A stretch of 64,000 nt of DNA from the NCBI GenBank assembly GCA_025716815.1, contig JAIXMN010000035.1, forward strand, positions 1-64,000, read 5' to 3'. Below, piece by piece: positions 46,250 through 63,229 of this stretch (position 1 is its first letter; every line of letters starts with the position of its first letter). The position numbers were made by a program, and so were the translations under genes. Source of the stretch: Dichotomocladium elegans. Lineage: Eukaryota > Mucoromycota > Mucoromycetes > Mucorales > Lichtheimiaceae. Below the pieces are notes generated by a model. The model did no database searches. It worked only from the letters and a program-made list of their open reading frames with translations, and had not been told where the DNA came from.

Positions 46250-47639
46250 CTGGAAACACCAGTTGTCTTTCTCCTCATCTATGCAGCAAATGTCCTGATG
46301 TTGCTGTCTACTACTACAACTTTCTCTCTGTACCTACTCGTCAACATATGCACACATCCACAGTATCCTGACCCTTACTTCTGAGGATCATCTCTCTCCA
46401 GTACATAGCTGCATATCCTATTTCCTGGTATTGATAACCTTTTTTATAGACCTTTGTAAATTCCTTCGCTCTCTCCATCAGCACTATCATACACACACAA
46501 ACACTCTCTCACTCTCATTCTCTCACACGCACACGCACACGCACATACTCTCTCTCTTCCTCTTCCTATGTATGATAAGCACACCATTTTTTTTTTTTTG
46601 CGCAAATATATCACATAAACTTCATTCACTTTTTATATGACGAAGCAAGGTTTTATATAACCATCAACAGCTCAGCGCACATTTTGTAGCCCAGTGAAAG
46701 ACGAGGCTCAGCTTCATTGGATGTAAATACCGGTATTGATATATGCAAACAGATCATGCAACCAGCGTGGATAGCACAGTACAGTATAGAGTACATTACT
46801 GTAAACACCAGGTCACGCAGTGAGGAGTGGATCAGAGCCTATTTCTGGCCAGAGCACATCTTGTAAGAAAATATCAACGCATATTTTAGAAATAATCGAA
46901 TGCGTAGGACCCTGGATCGCATTGCATTGCATTTCTTACACGAAGAGAAACAAAGTTGCTTTGATGGTTCCGATTATTTTCATGCACATTCTTCATCTCG
47001 GACAAAAAAAAAAGAGCTCTTGATCCCATGTGAATGTATCCACTACGTACCGAACCAGCACCTTGCGCGAATATGTAAAATATAGGGCATACGTTGAGTG
47101 GTGCGAGGTCCTTCAAAAGAGAATGCTGAGTCCAACCAACATGATTGGTTCTCGAGAATCCCAATCGAATAATACCCGGTTCAAACGATACGTACATATC
47201 AGAGATGACAAGATAAATGATATTTAAAATTAGAACGATACCACAGAACACACGTCATGGAGTTGAGTAACACGGGACGTTTCCTTTTCAGCCGCTTCGT
47301 TATGAAGAACGAGGCTCAGCTATTTGCCATTCCCGGACAAACTCTAATCAAATTTCCTTTACAGTACGTACTCTTTTCCACGTGGCGCTGTTAGTGATGT
47401 CAATCTTGATCCCGTCTCTCTATTGCCCTGGACTAATTAAGCACCGAAATGCGGTATAATGCGTTCGAACTATGCTATTATGATGATGGATGCACTTGGT
47501 CGTATGTGAATGCTCCGACTTTTGGTCATTTTCTAAAGCATACGTACTACCATTTCCCCTCCGGGGTATGTATTGCATCTGGGGATGGTATGTACGTACT
47601 GCTGTATCTATCGATGAGCAACACTACAATGAAGTATAC
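46250..47639. other. Intergenic region with simple repeats, no gene
   Basis: 3' flank of the zinc-finger gene, then 1 kb of short frames without motifs. A mixed CA/CT tract is at 46488-46560. Confidence 0.45.
46488..46560. repeat. CA/CT simple-sequence tract
   Basis: Alternating ACAC, CTCT and CACGCACACGCACACG words over about 70 bp in the 3' flank of the zinc-finger gene; likely in its 3' UTR. Confidence 0.85.
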
Positions 47640-48480
47640 ATAATACTTTATTTTCAAAAATAAAATTTCGTAACGGAGGAAGATTATGACGCACATAAAG
47701 TAAAATGAAATGTCGCACGCATAAAGAAGCCCGTTAGTCAACAGAAAACATCAGCCCCCTCATTTACCCCGAAGGAAGCTAGGTGTACCATTGCGGTAAT
47801 AATGGCCAAAGAGGGAGGAAAGGAAGGATCTGAGCTGCTGAGCATCGACGGCCGATGCGACGGCGTAAGGGTTGGAGGAAGGGACAAGGAGGGACGAGCG
47901 CAACACCAGCGACAGAAGCAAACGAACAAAAACACCTTGACAAAGTCATGGTGGGAGATCTGCGCGCGGGTGCAGCACAACCACGGTCCCACCCAAAGCC
48001 CATATCCTCTCCTCTCCAGGCACTTGAGTTGGGCTGAATCGTCATCTACAGAGCATCCGGATTACTAGAAGATTGCAGAATGGAACAAGGGTAATTTATT
48101 GCCTTTTACTTTGCTCTTGGCAAACGAGTAGGGCGGAAGATAGGCACATTGATATCCTCGACACACGCGATGTATTTTGCGATCTTCTCAGCCTTAGGGA
48201 TAGGTGCAATCCATTGCCAAATAATGGCCCTTCATATGCTCATACTTATCCATCTCGTCCAATAGCCTTAAGGAAGCCAACATACAGCAATGTCCAGTTA
48301 CAGTTACTCTGCTCGCAACTTCAGATTGACCTGGCCTCTTCCTTTTCTCGGTTGATGGCTGCGGGAGTCTCAAGCTATATTTAATAGTGCCTGATGCTTC
48401 AAATTTTATTTTTGCGATCCTGCGACTTCAGAACTGGCAGGGATGCGACTTTGATGTTGAAAAATAGTGTATAATATGCT
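47640..48480 (-). mobile_element. Internally deleted Tc1/mariner derivative, copy D
   Basis: From right to left (its own 5' to 3'): a terminal region (48400-48475, GCGATCCTGCGACTTCAGAAC as in copy A), then directly the 3' part of the transposase (48085-48390), then the GC-rich block shared with copy B (47735-48060), then an AT-rich end at 47640-47670. The HTH and first DDE blocks are missing, so this 840-bp copy is about half the length of copy B and is non-autonomous. Confidence 0.78.
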
Positions 48481-48604
48481 GACAAGCGGGTCATACTCGG
48501 GCCAGCCAGTTATACAAACCAAAACTGAGGCTTAGACTTTAGTTACATTTTACAGAAGATGGGGCTCCACATCACCAACTAATTTTTTGGCCACTTGCAT
48601 ACGC

Positions 48605-51600
48605 TTAGAGCGGAGCAAAGCCGCCAGGCGGACGACGGATGATCGCCCACTTTTGGTCATACTCCGACCAAGCAGCCCATCCCAAGCTGTTGTACAAGTT
48701 CTTTCGCACAGTCCATGCCTTCTGCTGATCGTCTATTGTATCGGCCTTGACGGCCAAGTCGCCCAGGTACTTTGAGATTGCTTTGAGAGCTGAACCATAC
48801 AGACCCGCGACTCTGTCCCGCTTCACCTTGATGAGCACGGTCACGAGATCATTTTCATCAGATGACCACCGTCTCAACTCCTTGATCGCCTCGTCGACAT
48901 CGGCCACTTCCTCCTGGCCTTTGAGCGTGGCTGCCAGTGCGGCAGCCTTGTGCTTGTATGCTTTGGCAAGTTGCTCCTTCTTCTTGTCATTTTCCTTGCG
49001 GAGGTCCTTGACACTCCTGTCATTCTTGTCTGGGTACCGCCCGAAGAATTCATGCAGCTCACGCTGGTCGATTTGGGCAGTGATCTGGTTTGCCATGGCA
49101 ATGATCTCCTTCGCTTTGTCAGCTGACAGCTTGTCATCGTCAATAAGACATTCAGATACACCACTACCCGCTTCCTTCCACAATGAATCGATCTTGTACA
49201 GCAGGAACACAATGTCATTGGCGTACTCGCCCTCTAGCTTGTTCAGCAGCGCCTTGCGCCCGCTCGCGTTGTCGTCGTCGTTGCCTTTGGGATATTTGTC
49301 CAGATAGGAGATCTGTAGGTCACGGATGGCTTCCTTAAGCTGGGCACTGACTTTTTCGTCGCTGTTAGTATTCTCCTCCTTATTGCTGTCCTTGTCCTTC
49401 GAGGGCTCGGGAGGGATGACATAGATCGCCTTATACTGGCCCCCATCAACCTTTTCAGCCGTGAACGCAAGGCTACCGACAAGCGCATCGCCGGGTTTCG
49501 CTTCCTTGGGTACCCACTGCTGACTATCTCCAGGAGGCGCAATGTAGCACACCTGGAGATCGCGGCGCTCAAGACCTAACTTGGGAATAGACGACTTTTT
49601 ATCCGTGTACACACCGCCCGCTGTCGCGTATGCAACGAAGTTCACGCTCTTGACACTCAGATCCAGCTCGCAAATAGTCGTCTTAAGCTTCTCCAACACA
49701 TCCTCTTCTTCGCTCGTCAGCTGGAGCACAATCGTGTAGTCACCTTTGACCTCGAGCTTGAAGCTGTGATCAAAGACATCCAGGTATCCAACCACCTTTT
49801 TGTTCGCGTCGTACACTTGAATCACGCCCTTTCGTTAGCATAATTTGTCGCACGGGTGCAACATTATTTCAACGTACCTATACCAAATACGCCAGCAAGA
49901 AAATGTTCATAGAGCTGATTCATGACCGTTGGGAATCGAGGTGTAATTGTCGTGTTGTTATTATCAATCTTGATCGCATACGTCAAATTGAGTGCGTAAA
50001 GAACCCGCGTGTCCGGAACCGTATTCCGCTCCGGGTTAAGGGGCGTAATAACTGCATCAGTAGGTCGAAGGTACTTGCGAAGCTTGTTAAAGTTTGTCTG
50101 GATGTCGACCTTGCTTTCCTTCCGAAGAGGCGCGATCAAATCGAGCCGCGTAACCTGTGGCTCAAGATGAACGGTACCGTTTCCATTGCTCGCTAGATTG
50201 CCGGCGATCTGCACACCGTGGAACTCGATATCGAGATCTACCGAATGGCGGCCCAGGCTTGACCAGAACTGGGCCAGACAGAACTCCATGTTGAGACCGC
50301 CCCGGACAGCAAATCGTACGACTATCACCTGGTCCTCGGACCCGACGTCCCCAAAGGAGCCAGAACCGAGAAGAAGGTTATATGTTTGTTTCTTCTTTTG
50401 ATTTTGCTTGGGGACCAGTTGCAACAAATGCAGCATGAAGCGCGCAGGGTTCGTCTGCTCGCGTGTTCTGGAGCGGACAATTAAATGAGCGTAAGTCGCG
50501 CCTTCAGGAACATGGATAAACTTGCGCATAATGTCGCCGGGACCGAACTCAACTTCGCGATACTGGACCGACGCATTCGAGGGCACACTGGGCTTGACAA
50601 CAGAGACAGGCACACGGAATAGAGGTCCGCGCTCAGGTGCACTTGTGTCATAACCAAGCACCTCACCATAATGGAACTGACTCTCCTTCAACGCCGTCGG
50701 ATCGACTTTGATCTGGAATGTATTTCCAGAAGAAGGCAAGTATACGTAATCAGGTGCGCTGATCCATGTCTCCGAGGGCACAAGCGCCACGCGAGCTTCG
50801 AATTCGAATTTAGCCCAATTGTATTTTGGATTGGCAGGGTCGGCCTCGCCCATAAAAGTGGGCTCAATACGCGTGGACACATACTGAATCTGGCTGGTTT
50901 CATCCAATTCGCGCAAGTAAATGCCGCGCTTCTTGCCTTGTCTGCTTACAGATACCTACACACACACACACACACACACACGCAGATAGAACATCCAGTT
51001 GTGAGCGAGCACACCGTCGTCTCCATTTTGTTTTCTACATACATTATATATAATATCCAGATCCTTTCTATCCTGGAAATTCTCAAGATATTCCCATGCT
51101 TTTTCAACCTGGATAAAGCCAACCTTCAGTGGATCTTTAACATCCTTGCTGGACTGTACAACAGCGGTCTTCAAGCGATAGGGTGTATACGCGCGATTTT
51201 CAGCTTTCAGGCCCGATACAAGCAGTGCGATACAGCCACACGCGTTAGGACTACGTAAACCATCAGTACGTATATAATAACACCCTGAGGTCATTTCGTT
51301 ATTATTACCTTGACATACTAGTACCATTCTTCAAGTCAAGCTTATTTAGACCGTACACAGGCACGCTCGTAATGGCACTGCCAGGAGCATACACGTCTAC
51401 GCCATGGTAACCATCTGTACACGGACCACGCGATGACCACGTGTACGGCTTTTCATCGACCGACTCGAGCAATGCATATTCGGCGAGCATCTGAGAGTGC
51501 TTGACGTAGGCACCTACCGTAACAAAACTGCTGTCCATACCCGCCGGTGCACCAATGGAGCTGAAGCATGGGCCATCATTGCCCGCACTGGTAACGAAAA

Positions 51601-53118
51601 TGCAGCCAGATTTGGAAATGGCCTCCTCTGCAAGCAGGCGAATAAAATGTCCTTGCGAAGGAAGACTGCTCGATTCGCCGTACGACATATTGGCCAGGTC
51701 AACCTTATTCATGGCCAGATGGGCAGCTGCGCGTGTTAGGCCAGGACCAGTCTCCATTGAGCCCAAACGACTGTCGCCGATCCGAAGTGACACGATTTGT
51801 GCACCAGGTGCCACCTATTGAACGGCCTCCGATCCTTTAGTAAACGAATACTAAGGCAAAGGCCATGAAACTTACGCCATTCAGGGCAGGTTCTTCAGGG
51901 AAATTGGCAGCAACAATGCCGGCAACGTGGGTGCCATGACTTCCAGAGAGCGTCACAATGCTAGATCTCATACTGTTAGCACACGACGCAAGCTGCAGAA
52001 GGATGCATAGCTGTCTCTTCACCTCAAGAGGTCACCATTGTCATAAATATTGACGGAGAAATTGAGCAAATCCGCTTTTCCAAATGTGTGATACTTGAAT
52101 TCTTTTCTGTAATCAGCCAAGGCGGGCTGACCTACGAATCCAAGTGTCAGAAGGTCTCATATCGCTTTGTACACCACTTTTTGTTTTGGACTCACCTCTC
52201 AAGTCCCCGGTCTCTTCCACGTCAATCACAGCACGCCAATCCTGACCGTCGTGGAACACCACACAATCAAGGATTACTCCGGGATCCTCATAAGCCTTGA
52301 GCAATTCCTTCAACCCTTCCACGCGAGCCTCCAGATCTGCGAGTTCTCCAGCTAACTTGTCATTGTTGTTTATATTTGTATTGTTCTTTCGGAATTCGGC
52401 AAGGCGCGCCTGCGCGTCCTTCAGCAGGGCGGCATGCTTGATCTCAAATTGCTCCTTGCGCTCCGACTTCAAGCGCGAGACTAATTCGCCTGGAAAGAGC
52501 TCGTATGCTCGCTTGACACCCACGCGATACTCGCCGGAAGGATTGACCCAAGAAGGATCGACAATCAGCCGGCGGCCACTCAAGCCCTGAATGAAATGAA
52601 CCTTGACGCCGTCCTGCTCTTCCTCGATGGCCCTTACAACCTGCGTGGTGTTCACATCGCCTTGAAGAAAACATAAAAAGGCAGCGTTAGAAACGACCTT
52701 TGTAAAGGGAAATTCTGCCACCTGCATACCTCCTCCAGTACAGTCGACAATATCGACTATTTTCGGCTTGCCATCCGTTGTGATCTGATGTCCCACACAC
52801 CACCCCAAGCAAGGCAATCAGCGAAAAAAAATCCCGTTTGCTTATGCCCCTAAACAATGGTAGTAGAGAGGTCTCTTTCTCATGCGTACCTGCATGCCCG
52901 CAGCCCCAGGATCGACACCTATATGAAAACAAAATGGCTTTTATCAATCGAACGCCAAGGCATGGTGAACGTCCTTTCGGTTTCTCACCGGTGTCGAGAA
53001 TGGCAACCACAGTGCCACGGCCGTCGTATTGCGGGTATTTCTTTATAAAAGCAGCTGCTTGCGTGTCTTGCTTAGGCATAAGTCCATGAACCGGATATTC
53101 ATTAATGGGCTTGCTCAT
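48605..53118 (-). CDS. TPP2: Tripeptidyl peptidase II (giant subtilisin-like peptidase)
   Basis: Ten exons, 1291 aa: 53118-52989, 52918-52890, 52784-52730, 52660-52196, 52131-52023, 51960-51876, 51814-51309, 51250-51043, 50955-49891, 49828-48605. A cytosolic peptidase that removes tripeptides from N-termini downstream of the proteasome and assembles into very large particles. The S8 catalytic set is complete: Asp in [16 protein letters not shown], His in [14 protein letters not shown], oxyanion Asn in [11 protein letters not shown], and Ser in [14 protein letters not shown] (across exons 7/8). The 200-residue insert between Asp and His that marks TPPII is present ([20 protein letters not shown]). 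The long C-terminal half has LYLREL/IYLREL and [20 protein letters not shown]. Exon 2 is 29 nt. A TG repeat abuts the acceptor of exon 9. No signal peptide. Confidence 0.95.
50957..50981. repeat. CA/TG dinucleotide repeat at a TPP2 splice acceptor
   Basis: On the TPP2 strand, about eleven TG units run straight into the TAG acceptor of exon 9, where a pyrimidine tract would normally sit. Confidence 0.9.
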
Positions 53119-53525
53119 TTGCGGATTGCAAGGAAAATGGAAAAGAACAGGTGGTAAAAAAGGGAAGGCGAGGAAAGCCCTTTTACGTATGTTAACGTGT
53201 TTAAACGCAACCCCCGATCAGTCCGCATATGGAAACAAATGCCAAAATTGCTGTATAATGTTGAAGCTCGTCTTATTAATCATTCTCTGCCTTGGGTTCT
53301 GATCGCCCATAGCAGGACTCAAAGCGGCCATAGGGTGCACTAAACTAAACCGCAACTTATCACGCCATGTACTCTCGCAAAAAGAAAAGGCCGATTCAGA
53401 AAGACTAACAGCATTTTTCATGTACGCGTAATAAGACGCGGCAGGTTCATAGAACGCCCAAACGTGTGAAGCCCTGTTCTTTTCGACAAAAAACATTGTC
53501 CCTGACAAGTCCCGTTCACATACTT
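53119..53525. other. Spacer between cofactor D and TPP2
   Basis: About 400 bp holding the 3' flank of the cofactor D gene and the TPP2 promoter. No coding frame supported. Confidence 0.5.
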
Positions 53526-58007
<4,482 letters not shown>

Positions 58008-58182
58008 CTCGGCAGGAGGTTTCTTTTTTATTCGGATATCGGCAACCAAGTCTCGTTGTCCCCAGGGGCAACCATAAATGTGCATCATCCCCTTCTCCGC
58101 TCACCGAGCCAATCAAACACACGCGTCAATTTGTCTTTACTTTATGATGAAATGCAAACTACGTATTAGGTGAGGAATGGCA

Positions 58183-60139
58183 TTAAGGACTATCTTGCTT
58201 TTGAGTATTTAATAGTTCTTGCATCCTTTGCTGGACCTGATAAGACAGATGAATGAACTTCAGTATTGCCACCCAATATCAATTGCGATTTTTGTCTGAC
58301 CTTCGACGTCAAGTAATGAAACACAGCCTCCTTCACCCAAGGCTGTTTATAGAACTCATTGCGTCTCATCTCTTCAACGTTGACTTTGCTCGACCCAAGA
58401 ATTATCTAAATTCCCGCCGAATCAATGGTCAGTACCTTATATCCATCTGGCATCTCGTAACCAACCTCCAAGTCGTTTGCTTGGCTAGCAATCCACTTAT
58501 TGATAAATTCAACTGGATGCTGCGCAAACTGCATCAAAAAGTCACGCTTGATTTTCGAATTGTTGATACTCTGAACACATTGGACGACCTTATCATCAAG
58601 AGCCATCACCTCCTTCTGAGACTGGGTTGAGGCTACTGAGTTCATCATCTTCTGACGGACAACGCTGTCGAGTTCAACATCAAGGTCATATGCTTGCGGT
58701 GATTGGTGGAAATCTTTGTCTGTCCTGTAAATTCCATAAGAGGTAAATAGGTATTTCTACATGCAATCTGTGCATTGGATTACCGAACAGTGTAATGAAT
58801 GACAATGGGGTCTGGGCGTGCCAAGTGGTTGTTCAACAGATCTGGAATCTGAGTGAATTGTATCGTCGGTGCATTAAAGAGCTTCAGGTGCAAAGATAAG
58901 TAGGAGAAAAGAAGGTGCGATCAAGAGCACACACTTACTTGCTGGAGTTTCTCATCACAGTGTACGATCCCCCTGCCTTCAGCGTCTTGCAGAGAATGTT
59001 TCTGGTATCACAATATAAGCCCTTCCATTGCCCCTAGCTTGATTCCTCTTCTACCTTAATATAATTCCATAGCGCCATCACAATCTGCGGTTTTGTGTCA
59101 AGCTTCATGTCCAATAGCTCAGACAATAGTGGACTCAGCTTGTACTTCTGCGGAATATATTCTGGATCGAGGATGATACGGGCATTTACATTCGTATCCC
59201 CCTTGCGGTTAATTTCGATACCATCGTGCTCCGGAGCATTGGCTTGCTTACGCCACTACGGAATCATCCCATTTTATCAGTGCTTGAGTAGACGATTTAC
59301 TAGCCTGTGTTCATAAAGATGTTACCTCCACCAAATTCCCTTCAGGATAAACCTTTGGATCCCGATCAAACTCAACGAGAATCGTTCGGAAAAAAGATGT
59401 AAACTTTTGAACCGGTTGGGCCTTTTTCGTCGGAATGGGCGGCTGGAAGGAACGCAAAGTTCGTAGATGTGTTAGCAGCCGCTCTGAAAAACGTCTATTC
59501 TGTATATTACGTCAAGCAATCGGCCTTCAATCTTGAGCGTCCATGATGCTGCGTTTCCATTATCCATATCATAATTCATATCATCCTCTGTGTTTTGTTG
59601 CTGATGAGCTTGGTCGGATGCGGTGTTGGAGACAAATATGCGTAACGTGCGGCGCACCTGGCCGAGTGTTTTGCAGGCGTGAGACAGCGTGAAAAAAATG
59701 ATCGAGACAGGATTGTACCTTTGTTGGCTTTCCTAATGCTTCTTGCACGTCTAAGCGCTTTCTCATGATCATTGCGTCGAGTTTTCTCTCGAATTCCGAA
59801 AGCTCGGTATATATTTTCGATTCTGGTATAAAAGCCTCAATCTAAGTTGAGGAGGAATGAGCACGCTGAATTCTGGTTATTTGGTTCCGATCTAGTGCTT
59901 TAATGGACGAATACGAACGCGGGGCGGCATATTGCGATCAGAGGGACGCTTTTTTCTGTGTTCATTTTACACCAGAGTGGATCATGTGAGAGGTTGTATA
60001 TGGGACTGTCATGGTCATTTGTCTCATTTTCTTACTTGATATGCTTAGCAAGCGTATCTGGTTCATGACGTCGCTTATTCAGCTGGATATTGCTTGATAA
60101 TGACTGTTGCGGCGAAAGATTAGATGGGCGTCGGTTCAT
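58183..60139 (-). CDS. BAF60/SMARCD-type SWIB subunit of SWI/SNF or RSC remodeller
   Basis: Eleven exons, 445 aa: 60139-60036, 59955-59919, 59841-59719, 59657-59511, 59442-59326, 59255-59055, 59001-58939, 58881-58784, 58724-58436, 58405-58301, 58236-58183. Subunit of ATP-dependent chromatin remodelling complexes (yeast Rsc6/Snf12, S. pombe Ssr3). Seen: [20 protein letters not shown] and [29 protein letters not shown], then the SWIB fold at about 205-280 with [20 protein letters not shown] and [11 protein letters not shown], and the C-terminal [20 protein letters not shown] with [16 protein letters not shown]. The last splice (58301 to 58236) restores the family's end, [13 protein letters not shown], in place of a divergent readthrough. 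Exon 2 is 37 nt. It lies 175 bp upstream of cofactor D on the same strand, so its 3' flank and the cofactor D promoter overlap. Confidence 0.93.
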
Positions 60140-60860
60140 TATGAAGTAAAAAGGCAACCGCTTAAAGTTACCGAGCAGCGCCAGGCTCAACGGGGAACAT
60201 CCATTTCTGGAAAACGAAACCCCGCTTGCTATTGTAGGACCTACGATACTAACGCACCCCCAAAGCCCAATGAGCTCTGCCCTAATGAATAAAGAAGTCC
60301 AAGATACCACCATGTCTTAGCGCGATTTGATGACACGTTGAAGATATATATAAAGCGCTGAAATAATGATACCCTCTTACGAAAATATCACTGAGCGCGC
60401 AGTTCCGCTTTTAGCTAGCGTAAGCAGGAATCTGCGAGTAAAGAGAAATGAAAGACCCAAGTATCCTTTATTTCCAAATTTTATGGCATAGGATTAATGA
60501 ATGAAAACGGATAGTTAGCTGGTAGTCGAAAGAAGACATTAAACTCTTCCCCATACGCTTTACTTTCCCCGACCGTAGCCAACTTCTCCATTGCGGTAAA
60601 GGTAGTTCAGTGTCCTTTGGAAGCGGGCAAGTGGAAGCAACGATAAACCAACACCAGCTCGGACGACGGAGCGGACTGGGCAAGCAAAAGTGCAATGCGT
60701 AAGAAGGCAAACTGGTAACTCGAATATAGCCACGGCAAAAGGCGCAAGCCTTTAACTCTCTCTCTCTACATAAAAGCGAACATCATTTCCCAAAAACGAA
60801 GTCAGTATCGGGGCAGTTGATACTGGTTCTCTATGGGGTATGTAGAATTATCATATGTCG
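60140..60860. other. Intergenic region upstream of the BAF60-type gene
   Basis: Promoter side of the - strand gene, then AT-rich DNA up to transposon copy E. No supported coding frame. Confidence 0.45.
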
Positions 60861-61779
60861 GACCATAAGTTTTTCTATTACGGCAGTGGCTGGGCACCTG
60901 TAAAGACTACAAACACACCATTCGAATTCGCTCAAGTTCAAGCTATTTGAAGCTTCGCTGATTCGGGTCATCAGTCTCCCGCTCTCCAAGAACCCATTGC
61001 ATCTTACTTTTCTCTTGACCAGTAGCCAAAGCTACGTATTCAATAGGATTGAGTTCAGGCGAGCAGGATGCAAGATAGTGTAGGAGCATCAATATCCTCG
61101 GCCTCATGAAAAGGCGCATAATGCATCACCAAATAATGGCTTTTCATATGTTTATATTATCCATTTTGCCCATAGCAGCCTTATGAAAGATGAGATACTG
61201 TCCAGTTACGGTTCCTTTGCTTACAGCGTCAGATTGAATCACCCTTTTCTTTCTTAGCCGTCGGTTACTGCAGTTTAAGCTACATTTAATGATGCCTGAT
61301 ATGAAGATTGCTCATAAGATCGTGCTTGGCTTGGGTCTGTTAGCACTGCAGGCATCCCTTTCTTGGATCACCTGTCATGCTGCACTTCATATTAACATAG
61401 ATACGTGAACGGGCTCTGCGTCTGCACTCAGTAAGATGCCGCCAGGGACCTTTTCGCACTGTAATGTCCCGTGTGGTGTCGAATGAACATGGATGTACCC
61501 AAGACCTTCTCAATGATCACGTTGCTTCTTTCGTTTGGATGTCTATATCATTTCTTTTGGGGATAAGCATAGCAACTACGTAGACGAGGGTTTATCTCTA
61601 CAGCATGTACTACACAATTATTCTGCTTGGGTAAAACAGATTCAAAAGAGTACAATTCCTCATCAATGACATGAAACGGGCATAAAAGAAAAAGGGCATG
61701 ATAGCTGCTTTGTCACGCGTAAAGATTTTTGGGCAAAACGCGAGCTATGATCCCGCGACTTCGACTTTGGGAAACACTG
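60860..61779 (-). mobile_element. Internally deleted Tc1/mariner relic, copy E
   Basis: Aligns with copy A over most of its length: CTTCGCTGATTCGGGTCATC at about 60953, then the DDE-region DNA at 61040-61170, and the terminal region ending in GAAACACTGT then A at 61771-61781, with CACTG|TA as in copy A. About 220 bp present in copy A between its ACTCAG word and the HTH region are missing at about 61428 here. No frame is intact. Confidence 0.72.
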
Positions 61780-62065
61780 TATTTTGGCATGCCGACATTG
61801 GCCTTGTCCTGTAAATAAGGATAGTCCACGCTCGTAAATAGCGTGATCCAGCTCATCGTTTGTTTCAAAAAAAAAAAGAGGTGGACTTGCCAAGTTCTCC
61901 AGGCAAAATATTCTTGGCATCCTTCAAGGCTGAACGCGGTGGACACACCCCACTGGCTGAGCTCAATGGACTGTGGGATTTAGCGCCAAAAATAATAATA
62001 ATAAAGATGCATCGTTTCCAGAGAACGGGCAAAAACGGCCTTTTTGCCTAAAAGTCCCTTCTTCC

Positions 62066-63170
62066 ATGGCCGCACTCTTCTCACTATTCGCGACCCTCCC
62101 TGTACTACTTTCTGGGTTTATCATATACTGCCATCAACGTACCTTTGGCACGCTTGACATCTCAACGTCGTCCGTGGCGTACGATCGTACGCAATACGGT
62201 GACGTGCTGGACTGGGATCCACATTCTTTGATTGTTGAAGGAGAGCCTACGATGATATTCAGCGCTGAGTTCCACTATTGGCGTGTTCCTGATCGTGAGC
62301 GATGGGTTCATATTCTCAAGCAGTACCAGTCCATGGGCTTTAACTCGATCCGCATCTACTTCCATTGGGGCTACCATTCTCCAGACGAAGGCGTCTACAA
62401 CTTTGATGGAAATCGCGACGTCGAATACTTGCTTAGCTTATGCGAGGAGCTAGGACTCTTCGTCCTCGCCGCGCCAGGTCCCTATATCTGCGCAGAGACT
62501 CAAGCGGGAGGGTATCCCGGCTGGCTAATTGCGAAGCGTCATCTGCGCATCCGACATAATCAGTTCATGCTGTGGAGGACTTATGACGAAGAATTTGCCC
62601 AGTATGAGGTCCAATGGCTCAACCAAATTCTGCCGATCATTGCAAAACACCAGATCACGGAAAACGATGTTACAAAGAAGAAGGGGTGTGTTATTGGAGT
62701 TCAGATTGATAATGAATTGTTCGAAAGAATGGCCGCCATTCTACCGATTGGACTTCGAGACCAGATGCGGGTCCTAGCAAAGGCGGCGCGTGATGCAGGG
62801 ATCACGGTCCCGCTCTTTTCAAACGACGGCTTTGAGGAGAGTAGCTGGGTTCCTCACCCAGAGCTTGAAAGCCGGGAGGGCTTCTGGGCAAGTTCTTCGT
62901 TCGGGCTGGACTGGTATGGATTTGACAAATATGTTGGTAAGTTTCCGCATTCGCATAGGTTTTTTTGGCATGGCATCGGTGCCTAATTTGTGGATTTCAC
63001 ATAGTATTTGCACCCACCAGCAACCCAACAAGTTGGCTGCTAAATACTGGCAATTCCATAAATCAGCGGAATGAATGGAGCACAAAACAGGTATCAAATT
63101 CAATGGATCGTCTGGAGAAGACCGTACGACTGTTCGGTGGTGGAGCAAGACAAGTGAGTAGACTAAAACT

Positions 63171-63229
<59 letters not shown>

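Noticed and set aside
46488..46560. Regular short repeats as a possible CRISPR-like array
   Set aside because: Simple CA/CT repetition without spacers of constant length, in a eukaryotic 3' flank.
48747..49307. Long + strand Ser/Leu-rich frame
   Set aside because: Antisense shadow of the Lys/Asp/Glu-rich TPP2 C-terminal exon.
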